DNA of 64,000 nt from NCBI RefSeq assembly GCF_900129375.1, contig NZ_FQVN01000006.1, forward strand, positions 434,001-498,000. Reading direction: 5' to 3'. How positions within the stretch are numbered: position 1 is the stretch's first letter; each line of letters begins with the position of its first letter. The notes under the pieces were generated by a model, which saw nothing but the letters and a program-made list of their open reading frames with translations, ran no database searches and was not told the origin of the DNA. Source of the DNA: Streptoalloteichus hindustanus. GTDB lineage: Bacteria > Actinomycetota > Actinomycetes > Mycobacteriales > Pseudonocardiaceae. Of the stretch, positions 49,072 to 58,066 are shown in pieces. A program made the translations under genes and the position numbers.

Positions 49072-50057
49072 TCACTCTCCTGGCGACGCTGCTCCTGCTG
49101 GTCGCCGTGGTCGGCCTGTGGTCGCTGCTGACGGCGAACCGGCTGGACCGGCTGCACGTGCGGACCGACGCCGCGTGGGCCGCCCTCGACGCGGCGCTGG
49201 CCCGGCGGGCGGTGGTCGTGCGGGCGGTGACCGCGACCGCCGGGGTGGACGCGGAGGTCGGGCGGGGGCTGCGGGCGGCGGCCTACGACGCGGAGCGGGC
49301 GCGGCGGCCCGACCGCGAGGCGGCCGAGAACGCGTTGGGCCGGCTGCTGGCCGACCTCGACCGGTCGGTGCTGCCCCCGGCCCTGGCGGCGGAGCTGGCC
49401 GACGCCGAGGAACGCGTGGTGCTGGCCCGCCGGGTGCACAACGACGCCGTCCGCGACACGTTGGCGCTGCGGCGCCGGCGTCGGGTCCGCTGGCTGCGGC
49501 TGGCCGGCACGGCGCCGCGCCCGGAGTACTTCGAGATCGCCGAGCCGGTGGCGCTCGGCGAGGAGGCGGCGGCGCCGGTGTTCCGCCCGGCCGCGCGGGT
49601 GGTGCTCGTGGATGGCAGGGACCGGGTGTTGTTGTTCCACGGCCACGACCCGGCCTGCCCGCAGGAGATGTTCTGGTTCACCGTGGGCGGCGGGGTCGAC
49701 GCGGGGGAGGAACTGCGCGCGGCCGCCCTGCGCGAGCTGTGGGAGGAGACCGGGCTGCGCGTGCCGGCCGACGAGCTGGTCGGCCCGGTGTGGCGGCGGC
49801 GCGTGATGTTCAGCTGGGACGGTCAGGCCTACGACGGCGAGGAGTGGTTCTTCCTCGCACGGCTGTCCGATGTGGACGTTCCGGTCGACACCTCGGGGTT
49901 CGAGGAGGTCGAGACGCGGACGATCCGCCGGCACCGGTGGTGGACGGCGGAGGAGCTGCGGGAGACCGCGGACACCGTCTACCCGCTCCAGCTCGCCGAG
50001 GTGTTGCCGGGGCTGCTGGACTCCGAGTGGGACGGCAGGACCCGGTCCGTCCGGTGA
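49059..50057 (+). CDS. Membrane-anchored NUDIX hydrolase (Rv2609c-like)
   Basis: 332 residues. A single N-terminal helix (TLLATLLLLVAVVGLWSLL) and a helical, LemA-like region (25-150) precede a NUDIX domain with a complete box: GGGVDAGEELRAA and ALRELWEETG. Rv2609c occupies the same place after pimA. The GTG at 49059 follows GGGGGAGGGG; a GTG at 49068 overlapping the pimA stop is an alternative. Substrate unknown; coupling to PIM synthesis suggests a nucleotide-sugar or lipid diphosphate. Confidence 0.85.
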   Translation: MPVVITLLATLLLLVAVVGLWSLLTANRLDRLHVRTDAAWAALDAALARRAVVVRAVTATAGVDAEVGRGLRAAAYDAERARRPDREAAENALGRLLADLDRSVLPPALAAELADAEERVVLARRVHNDAVRDTLALRRRRRVRWLRLAGTAPRPEYFEIAEPVALGEEAAAPVFRPAARVVLVDGRDRVLLFHGHDPACPQEMFWFTVGGGVDAGEELRAAALRELWEETGLRVPADELVGPVWRRRVMFSWDGQAYDGEEWFFLARLSDVDVPVDTSGFEEVETRTIRRHRWWTAEELRETADTVYPLQLAEVLPGLLDSEWDGRTRSVR

Positions 50058-50185
50058 GGTCGGCGCCGCCGATCCCCCTGCGGCGCCCGCCGATCCCCTT
50101 GCCGCGCGCGGTTTCGCCGGGTTCCCTGCCGGGTGAGCGCCATGCCGCGTCGGTCCGGCGCGGACCGCTGGCATGATGTTGCGCC

Positions 50186-50575
50186 ATGAGCGACGGACAA
50201 TGGCCGGTCTCCGACGAGTGGGAGATGCTCGGTGTCCACTGGCACGGCCATGTCGAGGAAGTGCCGATGGCGGTGGCCAAGACCCGCAAGGAGCGGTTGG
50301 TCGCGCTGCCCGACGAGGTGCTCCTGACGCCGCAGGAGGTCGCCGCGTGGTTGGCCGGGGCGGTCAAGGCCGCCGCCGGTCTGCCGGAGGACGCCAACTT
50401 CGGCGACTCGGTGTCGGTGTGGGTCTCGCTCGCCTCGCAGGGGGAGTCGATCGTCACCGGTGTGCGCCAGCAGTGCACCGTCGCCGCCGACGCGGTCACC
50501 GACACCGAGTGCGACTGCCAGTCGGAGCACGAGAAGCCGGCCGTCGCCCGGCTCGGTCGGCGGCGCAGGAGCTGA
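50186..50575 (+). CDS. Small hypothetical protein
   Basis: 129 residues opening MSDGQWPVSDEWEML. It is acidic in the middle (LTPQEVAAWLAGAVKAAAGLPEDANFGDSV), with a late DTECDCQSEHEK segment that has two Cys, and a basic tail. No signal peptide or membrane helix. CATGAT lies 10 bases before the ATG, so it may be leaderless. Function unknown. A strong bidirectional terminator separates it from EF-G2. Confidence 0.6.
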   Translation: MSDGQWPVSDEWEMLGVHWHGHVEEVPMAVAKTRKERLVALPDEVLLTPQEVAAWLAGAVKAAAGLPEDANFGDSVSVWVSLASQGESIVTGVRQQCTVAADAVTDTECDCQSEHEKPAVARLGRRRRS

Positions 50576-50602
50576 TCCGGCGGTCCGTCGCCGGGTGTCG
50601 CG

Positions 50603-50651
50603 GTGCCCGTGCGGCACGGGGGCGTGCGCGTTCCCCGTGCCGCACGGGCAC
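50603..50651. terminator. Bidirectional terminator, 19-bp stem
   Basis: 50603-50621 pairs perfectly with 50633-50651 around an 11-base loop, between the convergent hypothetical and EF-G2 genes. Confidence 0.9.
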
Positions 50652-50656
50652 GCTCG

Positions 50657-52798
50657 TCACTTGCGCTCGTTCTTCTCGACCTTGGCGGCCAACGACTCCG
50701 GCAGCGGCTCGTGCCGGGCGAACCGGCGGGTGAACGTCGCCGTGCCCGAGGTCATCGAGCGCAGCTCCACCGCGTACCGCACCAGCTCCGTCGCCGGCAC
50801 CTCCGCCCTGATCAGGGTGCGGCCCGGCCCGCCGCCCTCGGTGCCGAGCACGCGGCCGCGCCGGCCGGACAGGTCGCCGAGGATCGTGCCCATGTGGTCG
50901 TCCGGCACGAGCACCGCCACCTCGTCGACCGGTTCCAGCAACGTCAGGCGCGCGTTGGTGGCGGCGTCCTTCAGCGCCAGCGAGCCGGCGGTCTGGAACG
51001 CCGCGTCCGAGGAGTCCACGCTGTGCGCCTTGCCGTCCACCAGCGTCACCCGGATGTCGATGACGGGGTGGCCGGCGAGCAGGCCGCGGGCCATCTGCGC
51101 CCGCACCCCCTTCTCCACGCTGGGGATGAACTGGTTGGGGATCGCCCCACCCACGATCCTGACCACGAACTCCAGGCCGGACCCCCTGGGCAGCGGCTCC
51201 ACCTGGATGTCGCAGACGGCGTACTGGCCGTGGCCGCCGGACTGCTTGACGTGCCGGCCGTGGCCCTTGGCGGGGCCGGCGAAGGTCTCCCGAAGCGACA
51301 CCCGCACCGGCTCGGTGTCCACCTCGGCCCCGCCGGCCCGCAGTCGTTGCAGCACGACGTCGGCGTGGGCCTCGCCCATGCACCACAGCACGAGCTGGTG
51401 GGTCTCGGCGTTGCGCTCCAGCCGCAGCGTCGGGTCGCCGGCGACGAGTCGGGAGAGGTTGCGGGCGAGGTTGTCCTCGTCGCTGCGGCTGCGCGCGACC
51501 ACGGCCACCGGCAGCAGCGGCTCCGGCATGTCCCACGGCCGCACCACGAGCGGTTCGCCCGGCGCGGACAGGGTGTCGCCCGTCTCGGCGGTGCCGAGTT
51601 TCGTCAGGGCGCACAGGTCGCCGGCCACGCAGTACGGGACCTCGCGCAGGTTGGCGCCCAGCGGGGAGTAGACGTGCGCGACGCGTTCGTCGGCGTCGTG
51701 GTCGGAGTGGCCGCGGTCGGTGAGGCCGTGCCCGGAGACGTGCACGGACCGCTCGGGGCGCAGCGTCCCGGAGAACACCCTGACCAGCGAGACCCGGCCG
51801 ACGTAGGCGTCGACGGCGGTGCGCACGACCTCGGCGACCAGCGGCCCGGAGGGATCGGGGGACAGGCGCTGCCGGGGGATGCCGTCGGGCGAGCTGACCT
51901 CGGGCAGCCCGTGCTCCAGCGGTGAGGGGAAGCCCCTGGTGAGCACCTCCAGCAGTTCGGAGACGCCGACGCCGGTGGTCGAGCACACCGGGAGCGCCGG
52001 GTGGAACGAGCCGCGGGCCACCGCGGTCTCCAGGTCCCGCAGCAGCGTGTCCTGGTCGATCTCCTCGCCGGCCAGGTAGCGGTCCATGAGGGTCTCGTCC
52101 TCGCTCTCGGCGATGATCCCCTCGATCAGGGCGTCGCGGTGCTCGGCGATCAGCGCGCCGAGTTCCGGGTCGGGGTCCTTCACCAGCGGCGGGAAGCCGC
52201 CCGAGTAGTCGAACACCCGCCGGGTGATCAACCCGACGACCCGGGTCGTCCCGTCGCCGGGCACCGGCAGGTACAGCGGCAGCACGCCGGCGCCGAACGC
52301 GCTCTGGCACGCGGCGAGGCCGGCGTCGAAGTCCGCGCGGTGGTGGTCCAGCCGGCTGATGACGACCGCGCGGGGCATCCCGACCGCGGCGCACTCCTCC
52401 CACAGCGCGACCGTGGCCGCGTCCACGCCCTCCGAGCCGGCCACCACGAACAGGGCGGCGTCGGCGGCGCGGAGCCCGGCCCGCAACTCGCCGACGAAGT
52501 CGGCGTAGCCAGGGGTGTCGATGAGGTTGACCTTGACGTCGTCGTGCACCAGGGGCGCCACCGCGAGCCCGACCGAGCGCTGCTGGCGCACCGCGGCCGG
52601 GTCCTGGTCGCAGACGGTGGTCCCCTCGGTCACCGAGCCCGCCCTGGTGATCACCCCGGCCGCGGCGAGCAACGTCTCGGTGAGGGTGGTCTTGCCCGAG
52701 CCGGACGGGCCCACCAGCACCACGTTGCGCACCTTGGCCGGGTCGGCTACAGCGACCGACGCTCCGGCATGACCGATCTCCGCGTGCTTGGCTCCCAT
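50657..52798 (-). CDS. fusA2: Elongation factor G-like protein EF-G2
   Basis: 713 residues, all five EF-G domains. The P-loop is GPSGSGKT (30-37) instead of AHVDAGKT; G3 is DTPGY; G4, normally NKxD, reads SRLDHH, so the guanine-specificity Asn-Lys is lost. [25 protein letters not shown] ends the chain. It matches actinobacterial EF-G2 (Rv0120c-type), whose mycobacterial members lack ribosome-dependent GTPase activity in published work. It probably does not translocate, and its role is unsettled. The ATG follows GGAGGTGG. Confidence 0.9.
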   Translation of the reverse strand: MGAKHAEIGHAGASVAVADPAKVRNVVLVGPSGSGKTTLTETLLAAAGVITRAGSVTEGTTVCDQDPAAVRQQRSVGLAVAPLVHDDVKVNLIDTPGYADFVGELRAGLRAADAALFVVAGSEGVDAATVALWEECAAVGMPRAVVISRLDHHRADFDAGLAACQSAFGAGVLPLYLPVPGDGTTRVVGLITRRVFDYSGGFPPLVKDPDPELGALIAEHRDALIEGIIAESEDETLMDRYLAGEEIDQDTLLRDLETAVARGSFHPALPVCSTTGVGVSELLEVLTRGFPSPLEHGLPEVSSPDGIPRQRLSPDPSGPLVAEVVRTAVDAYVGRVSLVRVFSGTLRPERSVHVSGHGLTDRGHSDHDADERVAHVYSPLGANLREVPYCVAGDLCALTKLGTAETGDTLSAPGEPLVVRPWDMPEPLLPVAVVARSRSDEDNLARNLSRLVAGDPTLRLERNAETHQLVLWCMGEAHADVVLQRLRAGGAEVDTEPVRVSLRETFAGPAKGHGRHVKQSGGHGQYAVCDIQVEPLPRGSGLEFVVRIVGGAIPNQFIPSVEKGVRAQMARGLLAGHPVIDIRVTLVDGKAHSVDSSDAAFQTAGSLALKDAATNARLTLLEPVDEVAVLVPDDHMGTILGDLSGRRGRVLGTEGGGPGRTLIRAEVPATELVRYAVELRSMTSGTATFTRRFARHEPLPESLAAKVEKNERK

Positions 52799-53166
52799 CG
52801 GGCACCACCTCCACGAAGGCGTTGTTCACGGGGTGTTCATGTGGTCGATCTCACACCGTCGTCCCCCCGTCGACAACCCCGGGGCGCCCGACCCCATCCG
52901 GGAGGACGAACGAAACCGCCCCGGCGCCCGCCGTCCGGGCCCGCCGGCCGGCCAGCGTGGCCGGCGGTCGGCGGAGCGCGGTGCGGCCCGCTGGCGGCCC
53001 GTCGGCGGCCCGGCGCCTGGTCCGGCCGCGGAGCCCGGGTGATTGGACTGTTGAAATCAGGGCGCAATGGCCTGCCCGGCTGGTCCACGTGGCACGTAGG
53101 ATGACGGCGATCCCGCCGTCCGCCGACGGCGTTCCCCCTGTCCAACCGCTGTGGAAAGGGTCCGAG
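52799..53166. other. 368-base divergent intergenic region of fusA2 and pdxS
   Basis: Carries the fusA2 promoter on minus and, at 53097-53102, a TAGGAT -10 box for pdxS, giving a leader of about 55 nt. No repeats recognised. An ATG at 53101 overlaps the -10 box and cannot be the start. Confidence 0.55.
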
Positions 53167-54093
53167 GTGACCGACACCGAGACCGCCGGCAACGCGCAGA
53201 ACGACCTCACGCAGGCGACCGGCACCGCCAGGGTGAAGCGCGGCATGGCCGAGATGCTCAAGGGCGGTGTGATCATGGACGTGGTCACGCCGGAGCAGGC
53301 GAAGATCGCCGAGGACGCCGGCGCGGTCGCGGTGATGGCGCTGGAGCGCGTGCCCGCGGACATCCGCTCCCAGGGCGGCGTGGCCAGGATGAGCGACCCG
53401 GACCTGATCGACGGCATCATCGAGGCCGTCTCGATCCCGGTGATGGCCAAGGCCCGCATCGGCCACTTCGTCGAGGCGCAGGTGCTGCAGTCGCTCGGCG
53501 TGGACTACATCGACGAGTCCGAGGTGCTGACCCCGGCCGACTACGCCAACCACATCGACAAGTGGCAGTTCACGGTGCCCTTCGTCTGCGGCGCGACCAA
53601 CCTGGGCGAGGCGCTGCGCCGGATCACCGAGGGCGCGGCGATGATCCGCTCCAAGGGTGAGGCCGGCACCGGTGACGTCTCGAACGCCACCACCCACATG
53701 CGCAAGATCCGCGGGGAGATCCGCCGCCTCCAGTCGATGGCCGAGGACGAGCTCTTCGTGGCCGCCAAGGAGATGCAGGCGCCGTACGACCTGGTCCGCG
53801 AGGTGGCCCGCGAGGGCAAGCTGCCGGTCGTGCTGTTCACCGCCGGCGGCATCGCCACCCCGGCCGACGCCGCGATGATGATGCAGCTCGGCGCCGAGGG
53901 CGTGTTCGTCGGCTCGGGCATCTTCAAGTCCGGCGACCCGGCGAAGCGGGCCGAGGCGATCGTGAAGGCCACCACCTTCTTCGACGACCCGGACGTGATC
54001 GCCAAGGTCTCCCGCGGCCTGGGCGAGGCCATGGTGGGCATCAACGTGGACGAGATCCCGGAGCCGCACCGGCTGGCCGAGCGCGGCTGGTGA
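53167..54093 (+). CDS. pdxS: Pyridoxal 5'-phosphate synthase, lyase subunit
   Basis: 308 residues from the GTG at 53167, seven bases after [68 protein letters not shown] and VGSGIFKS are invariant PdxS blocks. PdxS builds PLP from ribose 5-phosphate, glyceraldehyde 3-phosphate and ammonia supplied by PdxT. pdxT lies 5.5 kb downstream rather than adjacent; azlCD and two permeases intervene. A terminator follows. Confidence 0.96.
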   Translation: MTDTETAGNAQNDLTQATGTARVKRGMAEMLKGGVIMDVVTPEQAKIAEDAGAVAVMALERVPADIRSQGGVARMSDPDLIDGIIEAVSIPVMAKARIGHFVEAQVLQSLGVDYIDESEVLTPADYANHIDKWQFTVPFVCGATNLGEALRRITEGAAMIRSKGEAGTGDVSNATTHMRKIRGEIRRLQSMAEDELFVAAKEMQAPYDLVREVAREGKLPVVLFTAGGIATPADAAMMMQLGAEGVFVGSGIFKSGDPAKRAEAIVKATTFFDDPDVIAKVSRGLGEAMVGINVDEIPEPHRLAERGW

Positions 54094-54129
54094 GCCGGGG
54101 CGGCGTCCGCCGCCCGCGTGTCTGAAGTG

Positions 54130-54164
54130 GCGAGGGCCCCGGTCGAGATGACCGGGGCCCTCGC
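54130..54164 (+). terminator. Terminator of pdxS
   Basis: A 15-bp perfect stem (54130-54144 with 54150-54164), loop GAGAT, followed by TCGTTCC. It sits 36 bases after the stop. Confidence 0.88.
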
Positions 54165-54242
54165 TCGTTCCGGGGCGGGCCGGCCGTCCGGGCCCCCGAC
54201 GCGCGCTCCCCGACAGCGCCCGCCGGGGCGTGGCGGTCGCGC

Positions 54243-54812
54243 CTAGACGTGCTCCATGACCAGGACGTAGGACGTGCCCGGTTCGAGGGCCTGGTAGATG
54301 TGCGGGACGTCGCCGGAGAACGAGGCGTAGTCGCCGGGGGCGAGCTCGACCGGGCCGTCGACCGGGCCGGTGCGGAGGCGGCCGGCGCTGACGACGACGT
54401 GCTCCACGGTGCCGGGGATGTGCGGGTCGGCCCTGCGGGGCTGGTCCGGTTCGACGTTGATGAGGTAGATGTCGCGGCGGGCTCCCGGCGGGCAGGACGA
54501 GAGCAGCGTCGCGACGTAGTGGGTCTGCTCCGAGCGGAACTTCGCGCCCTCCCCGGCGCGGATCACCTGGATCCGGGGCGTCGGCGGGTCGACGAGCCGG
54601 CTGAACGGGACGCCCAGCGCGACGCCGAGCGCCCAGAGCGTCTCCACGCTGGGGTTCCCGCTGCCCGACTCCAGCTGGGACAGCGTCGACTTGGCGATGC
54701 CCGCGCGTTTGGCGACCTCGCTCTGGGACAGGCCGACGCGGTCCCGTTCCCGGCGCAGGGCGGTCGCGATGACGTCCAGGGGCGCTCCGCGGCGCTCCTC
54801 GTCCAGCTCCAT
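54243..54812 (-). CDS. XRE-family regulator with cupin domain
   Basis: 189 residues from the ATG at 54812. An N-terminal helix-turn-helix (GLSQSEVAKRAGIAKSTLSQLESG, about 27-50) precedes a single cupin (DPHIPGTVEHVVVSAGRL and GDYASFSGDVPHIYQ). This architecture is common beside amino-acid exporters, where the cupin senses a ligand. It is divergent from azlCD, so it probably controls that pair and itself through the palindrome at 54836. Confidence 0.88.
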   Translation of the reverse strand: MELDEERRGAPLDVIATALRRERDRVGLSQSEVAKRAGIAKSTLSQLESGSGNPSVETLWALGVALGVPFSRLVDPPTPRIQVIRAGEGAKFRSEQTHYVATLLSSCPPGARRDIYLINVEPDQPRRADPHIPGTVEHVVVSAGRLRTGPVDGPVELAPGDYASFSGDVPHIYQALEPGTSYVLVMEHV

Positions 54813-54835
54813 CCGTTCGCTCCAGCGGTCGCATC

Positions 54836-54851
54836 GTTCGTCTTGACGAAC
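54836..54851. promoter_or_regulatory. Palindromic operator GTTCGTCTTGACGAAC
   Basis: Perfect 7-bp arms with a two-base spacer between the XRE-cupin gene and azlC; a looser copy (GTTCG-6-CGAAC) lies at 54906-54921. Its position fits autoregulation. Confidence 0.65.
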
Positions 54852-54880
54852 AGGGGTGTGCGCGTTCAGCATACGGAGTG

Positions 54881-55696
54881 ATGTGTTCGATAAAAGAGTC
54901 AGTGCGTTCGGCCTGGCGAACCCTGGACCGTGAGCTGCTGCGCGACGTCCTCGCGGTGGCGACCGCGGTGGCGTTGGTCGGCGTGTCCTTCGGCGCGATC
55001 GCGGTCGCCTCGGGCCTGTCGCCATGGCTCGCGATCACCATGTGCCTCCTGGTGTTCGCCGGCGGGTCGCAGTTCATGGCGGTCGGGGTCGTGGCCGCCG
55101 GCGGCGGCGTGGTGGCGGCGGTGGTGGCGGGTCTCCTGCTCAACGCCCGCTTCCTGCCGTTCGGCCTGGCGACCGGGGACGTGCTGGGCCGCTCCCTGCT
55201 CGCGCGGCTGGTCGGCAGCCACCTGCTCATCGACGAGACGGTCGCCTTCGCGCTCGCCCAGCGCGACCCCGCCCGGCGTCGCGCCGTCTACTGGGTCGCC
55301 GGGACCGTCCTCTTCGTGACCTGGCACGTGGGCGTGGTGTTCGGCGTGCTGGCCGGGCAGGTGATCGGCGACCCGAACGCCTTCGGCGTGGACGCCGCCT
55401 TCCCCGCCGGGCTGCTGGCGCTGCTCCTGCCCTCGCTGCGGGAGCGCGCGGTGCTGGGGGTGGCGCTGCTCGGCGCGGTGATCGCGCTGGTCGCGACGCC
55501 GTTCCTCCCGGCGGGCATCCCCGTGCTGCTCGCGTTGCTCGCCGTGCTGGCGGCGGTGCCGGCGACCCGGACCGCCGGGCGCACGGGCGATGGGCGCACG
55601 GATGGCGGGCGAGCGGACGCCGGGCGAACAGGTGCCGGGCGAGCGGACGGCGGGGCCGGGCCGACGGCCGCGGCCGAGGCGGGGGAGGCCCGATGA
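54881..55696 (+). CDS. azlC: AzlC-family branched-chain amino acid exporter subunit
   Basis: 271 residues from the ATG at 54881; a GTG at 54902 is an alternative. VSFGAIAVASGLSPWLAITMCLLVFAGGSQF and LLLNARFLPFGL are AzlC motifs; seven or so helices are expected. With AzlD it exports branched-chain amino acids or analogues. The C-terminal 35 residues are a hydrophilic tandem repeat of GRTDG-like units, a recent in-frame expansion beyond the transporter fold. It overlaps azlD (ATGA). Confidence 0.88.
   Translation: MCSIKESVRSAWRTLDRELLRDVLAVATAVALVGVSFGAIAVASGLSPWLAITMCLLVFAGGSQFMAVGVVAAGGGVVAAVVAGLLLNARFLPFGLATGDVLGRSLLARLVGSHLLIDETVAFALAQRDPARRRAVYWVAGTVLFVTWHVGVVFGVLAGQVIGDPNAFGVDAAFPAGLLALLLPSLRERAVLGVALLGAVIALVATPFLPAGIPVLLALLAVLAAVPATRTAGRTGDGRTDGGRADAGRTGAGRADGGAGPTAAAEAGEAR
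55577..55651 (+). repeat. Five 15-bp repeats encoding GR(T/A)(D/G)G in azlC
   Basis: Units begin GGGCG at 55577, 55592, 55607, 55622 and 55637; the first two are GGGCGCACGGGCGAT and GGGCGCACGGATGGC. In-frame, so length can vary without breaking azlC. Confidence 0.8.
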
Positions 55697-56001
55697 CGAT
55701 CACGGCGGTGCTGGTGCTGGCCGTGGGCACCTACGCGATGCGGCTCGGCGGGGTGTTGTTGCGCGAGCGGGTCGAGATGCCCGAACGGGTGGAGAAGCTG
55801 GTGTCCATCGCCGCGACGGTGTTGCTCGCCGCGCTCGTCGCGACCGCGACGCTGACCGTCGACGGCGGCTTCGCCGGCTGGGCGAGGCCCACCGGGGTCG
55901 CGGTCGGCGCGCTCGCGGCGTGGCGCCGGCTGCCCTTCGTCGCGGTCGTGGTGCTCGCCGCGGCGACGACGGCGCTCCTGCGGTGGCTCGGAGTTCCGTG
56001 A
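55693..56001 (+). CDS. azlD: AzlD-family exporter subunit
   Basis: 102 residues, three to four helices (VLVLAVGTYAMRLGGVLL, VSIAATVLLAALVATATL, FVAVVVLAAATTALL). AzlD proteins pair with AzlC as the small subunit. The ATG overlaps the azlC stop. Ends the exporter operon. Confidence 0.88.
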   Translation: MTITAVLVLAVGTYAMRLGGVLLRERVEMPERVEKLVSIAATVLLAALVATATLTVDGGFAGWARPTGVAVGALAAWRRLPFVAVVVLAAATTALLRWLGVP

Positions 56002-56168
56002 GCGCTCCTCGCGCGATTCGTTGCGCGCTCCGATAACGTTGTTCGGCCCGACTCCGCACTGGGGACCATTTCGTTCAGGGCCCGGAGGGAGTCGCTGTGA
56101 CGGATTTCTCCACCCCCTCGCGGCGTGTGGCCGACATTACGTCACTCTCCCCGGTCCCCCGTTTGGAC

Positions 56169-56187
56169 GGTTAACGGTCACTATCGT
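56169..56187 (+). promoter_or_regulatory. Conserved 19-bp element upstream of permease 1
   Basis: GGTTAACGGTCACTATCGT, 59 bases before the GTG, matches the element before permease 2 at 16 of 19 positions. It contains TATCGT, a possible -10 box, or a common operator. Confidence 0.5.
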
Positions 56188-56245
56188 TCACTGGTCGGGG
56201 TTTGGCCGGCCTCCGGCCGCGTAGGAAGACGGGAGGGCCCGCGGC

Positions 56246-57712
56246 GTGGAGTCGTCGGAGCTGAACAGCGCTGCCCGGGGGAAGGACCCCGTGTCGGGTG
56301 ACGAGGGTTATGCGAAATCGCTGACCAACCGCCAGATCCAGATGATCGCCATTGGCGGCGCGATCGGTGTCGGCCTGTTCCTGGGCGTCGGCGGCCGACT
56401 GCAGTTCGCCGGTCCTGGTCTGATGCTCTCGTACGCGATCAGCGGAATCGCCGCGTTCTTCGTGATGCGCGCGCTGGGCGAGTTGGTCATGCACCGGCCG
56501 ACCGCCGGCAGCTTCGTCGAGTACGCCAGGGAGTTCGTCGGTCCGTGGGCCGGCTACGCGAGTGGCTGGATGTTCTGGGTGAACTGGGCGATGACCGGGA
56601 TCGCCGAGATCACCGCCGCCGCGCTGTACGTCGAGCGCTGGCTGCCGGACGTGCCGCAGTGGATCACGGCGCTGGTCGCGCTCGCCGTGCTGCTGTCGGT
56701 CAACCTGCTGTCGGTGAAGCTGTTCGGCGAGATGGAGTTCTGGTTCGCGCTGGTCAAGGCGCTGGCCATCATCGCGTTCCTGTTCGTCGGCCTGGCGCTG
56801 GTGCTGACCTCCTCCGAGGTCGGCGACACCGGCCACCGCGCCGGCCTGCACAACCTGACCGACCACGGCGGCTTCTTCCCGCAGGGCTTCCCCGCCGTCC
56901 TGATGGTGCTGCAGGGCGTGGTCTTCGCGTTCGCCGCGATCGAGATGGTCGGAATCGCGGCCGGCGAAACGGACAATCCGCGCAAGGTCGTTCCCAAGGC
57001 GATCAACAGCGTGGTGTGGCGGATCGCCTTCTTCTACATCGGCTCCGTGCTGTTGTTGACCTTGGTGCTGCCGTGGACCGTCTACCGGAGCGACGAGAGC
57101 CCGTTCGTGACGGTGTTCTCCGCGATCGGCCTGCCGGCGGCCGGCGACGTGATGAACGCGGTGGTGCTCACCGCGGCGCTGTCCTCCTGCAACTCCGGCC
57201 TGTATTCGACGGGCCGCATTCTGCGGTCGCTCGCGAACCGGGGTGAGGCTCCCGCGTTCACCGCGCGGATGAGCAGTCGGCACGTGCCCTACGGCGGAAT
57301 CCTGTTCACCGCGGTGATCTACCTGTTCGGCGTGTTCCTGAACTACTGGGTGCCCAAGGACGCGTTCGACATCGCGGTCAATGTCGCCTCGCTCGGTGTG
57401 ATCACGACCTGGATGACGTTGCTCTACTCCCAGATCAGGTTCCGGAGGAAGGCGCGGCGCGGCGAGGTGGCGGTTCCGGCGTTCCGGATGCCGGGCGCGC
57501 CGGTCACCGGGTGGCTGACCCTGGCGTTCCTGGTCGGGGTGCTGGTGCTGATGGTGTTCTCCGACGACTGGAAGCAGCAGGTGTCGGTCGCGATCGCGCC
57601 GGTGCTCGCGGTGGTGCTCGGTGGGGGCTGGTGGATCATCTCCCGGCGTCGGGCCCGGGCCGGCGTGGCCGGCGCCACGCCGCCCGCCGGTCCGGCGGCC
57701 ACGGAGAGCTGA
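56246..57712 (+). CDS. Amino acid permease, APC superfamily (AnsP/GabP-like), copy 1
   Basis: 488 residues, twelve helices, from the GTG after [27 protein letters not shown] is the first-helix signature of the AAT family; [22 protein letters not shown] follows. Relatives carry asparagine, GABA, proline or aromatic amino acids by proton symport. It is duplicated at 58067. The block from about 57154 to 57380 is almost base-for-base the same in both copies. Confidence 0.9.
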   Translation: MESSELNSAARGKDPVSGDEGYAKSLTNRQIQMIAIGGAIGVGLFLGVGGRLQFAGPGLMLSYAISGIAAFFVMRALGELVMHRPTAGSFVEYAREFVGPWAGYASGWMFWVNWAMTGIAEITAAALYVERWLPDVPQWITALVALAVLLSVNLLSVKLFGEMEFWFALVKALAIIAFLFVGLALVLTSSEVGDTGHRAGLHNLTDHGGFFPQGFPAVLMVLQGVVFAFAAIEMVGIAAGETDNPRKVVPKAINSVVWRIAFFYIGSVLLLTLVLPWTVYRSDESPFVTVFSAIGLPAAGDVMNAVVLTAALSSCNSGLYSTGRILRSLANRGEAPAFTARMSSRHVPYGGILFTAVIYLFGVFLNYWVPKDAFDIAVNVASLGVITTWMTLLYSQIRFRRKARRGEVAVPAFRMPGAPVTGWLTLAFLVGVLVLMVFSDDWKQQVSVAIAPVLAVVLGGGWWIISRRRARAGVAGATPPAGPAATES

Positions 57713-58066
57713 CAACACACCGTCACACGTTCGAGGGGGTCGGTCCGGGGTTCCCGGGCCGGCCCCGCGTCGTCCTCCCGGTTCGCCCGGTTGGCTCAGC
57801 GCGCCATGTCACCTGGTCAGCGGGGGTTCGCCGGGGGTGGTCCACCGAAGGTGGAGCCGGGTGCCCCGGTCAGGGGAAACCCGATCTTCCGCAACGGAAA
57901 GTGACGAGTTCGGTGGCGATCACTACTCCGTTCGCGTAAGTGTGATCCCTGTTACGTCCCGGCCGCAGAGTCTCTGACAGGAGGGTTAACGATGGCTATC
58001 GTCCCCCGTTCGAGGGTGGCTGGGTAGCGGGAGACCCGGCCCCACGAGGACAGGAGGGCTCGCAGC
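57713..58066. other. 354-base interval between the two permeases
   Basis: No gene. Its right part holds the second conserved element and GGAGGG before permease 2. No terminator stem as strong as the others was recognised after permease 1. Confidence 0.5.
57984..58002 (+). promoter_or_regulatory. Conserved 19-bp element upstream of permease 2
   Basis: GGTTAACGATGGCTATCGT, 64 bases before the GTG; counterpart of 56169-56187. Confidence 0.5.
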
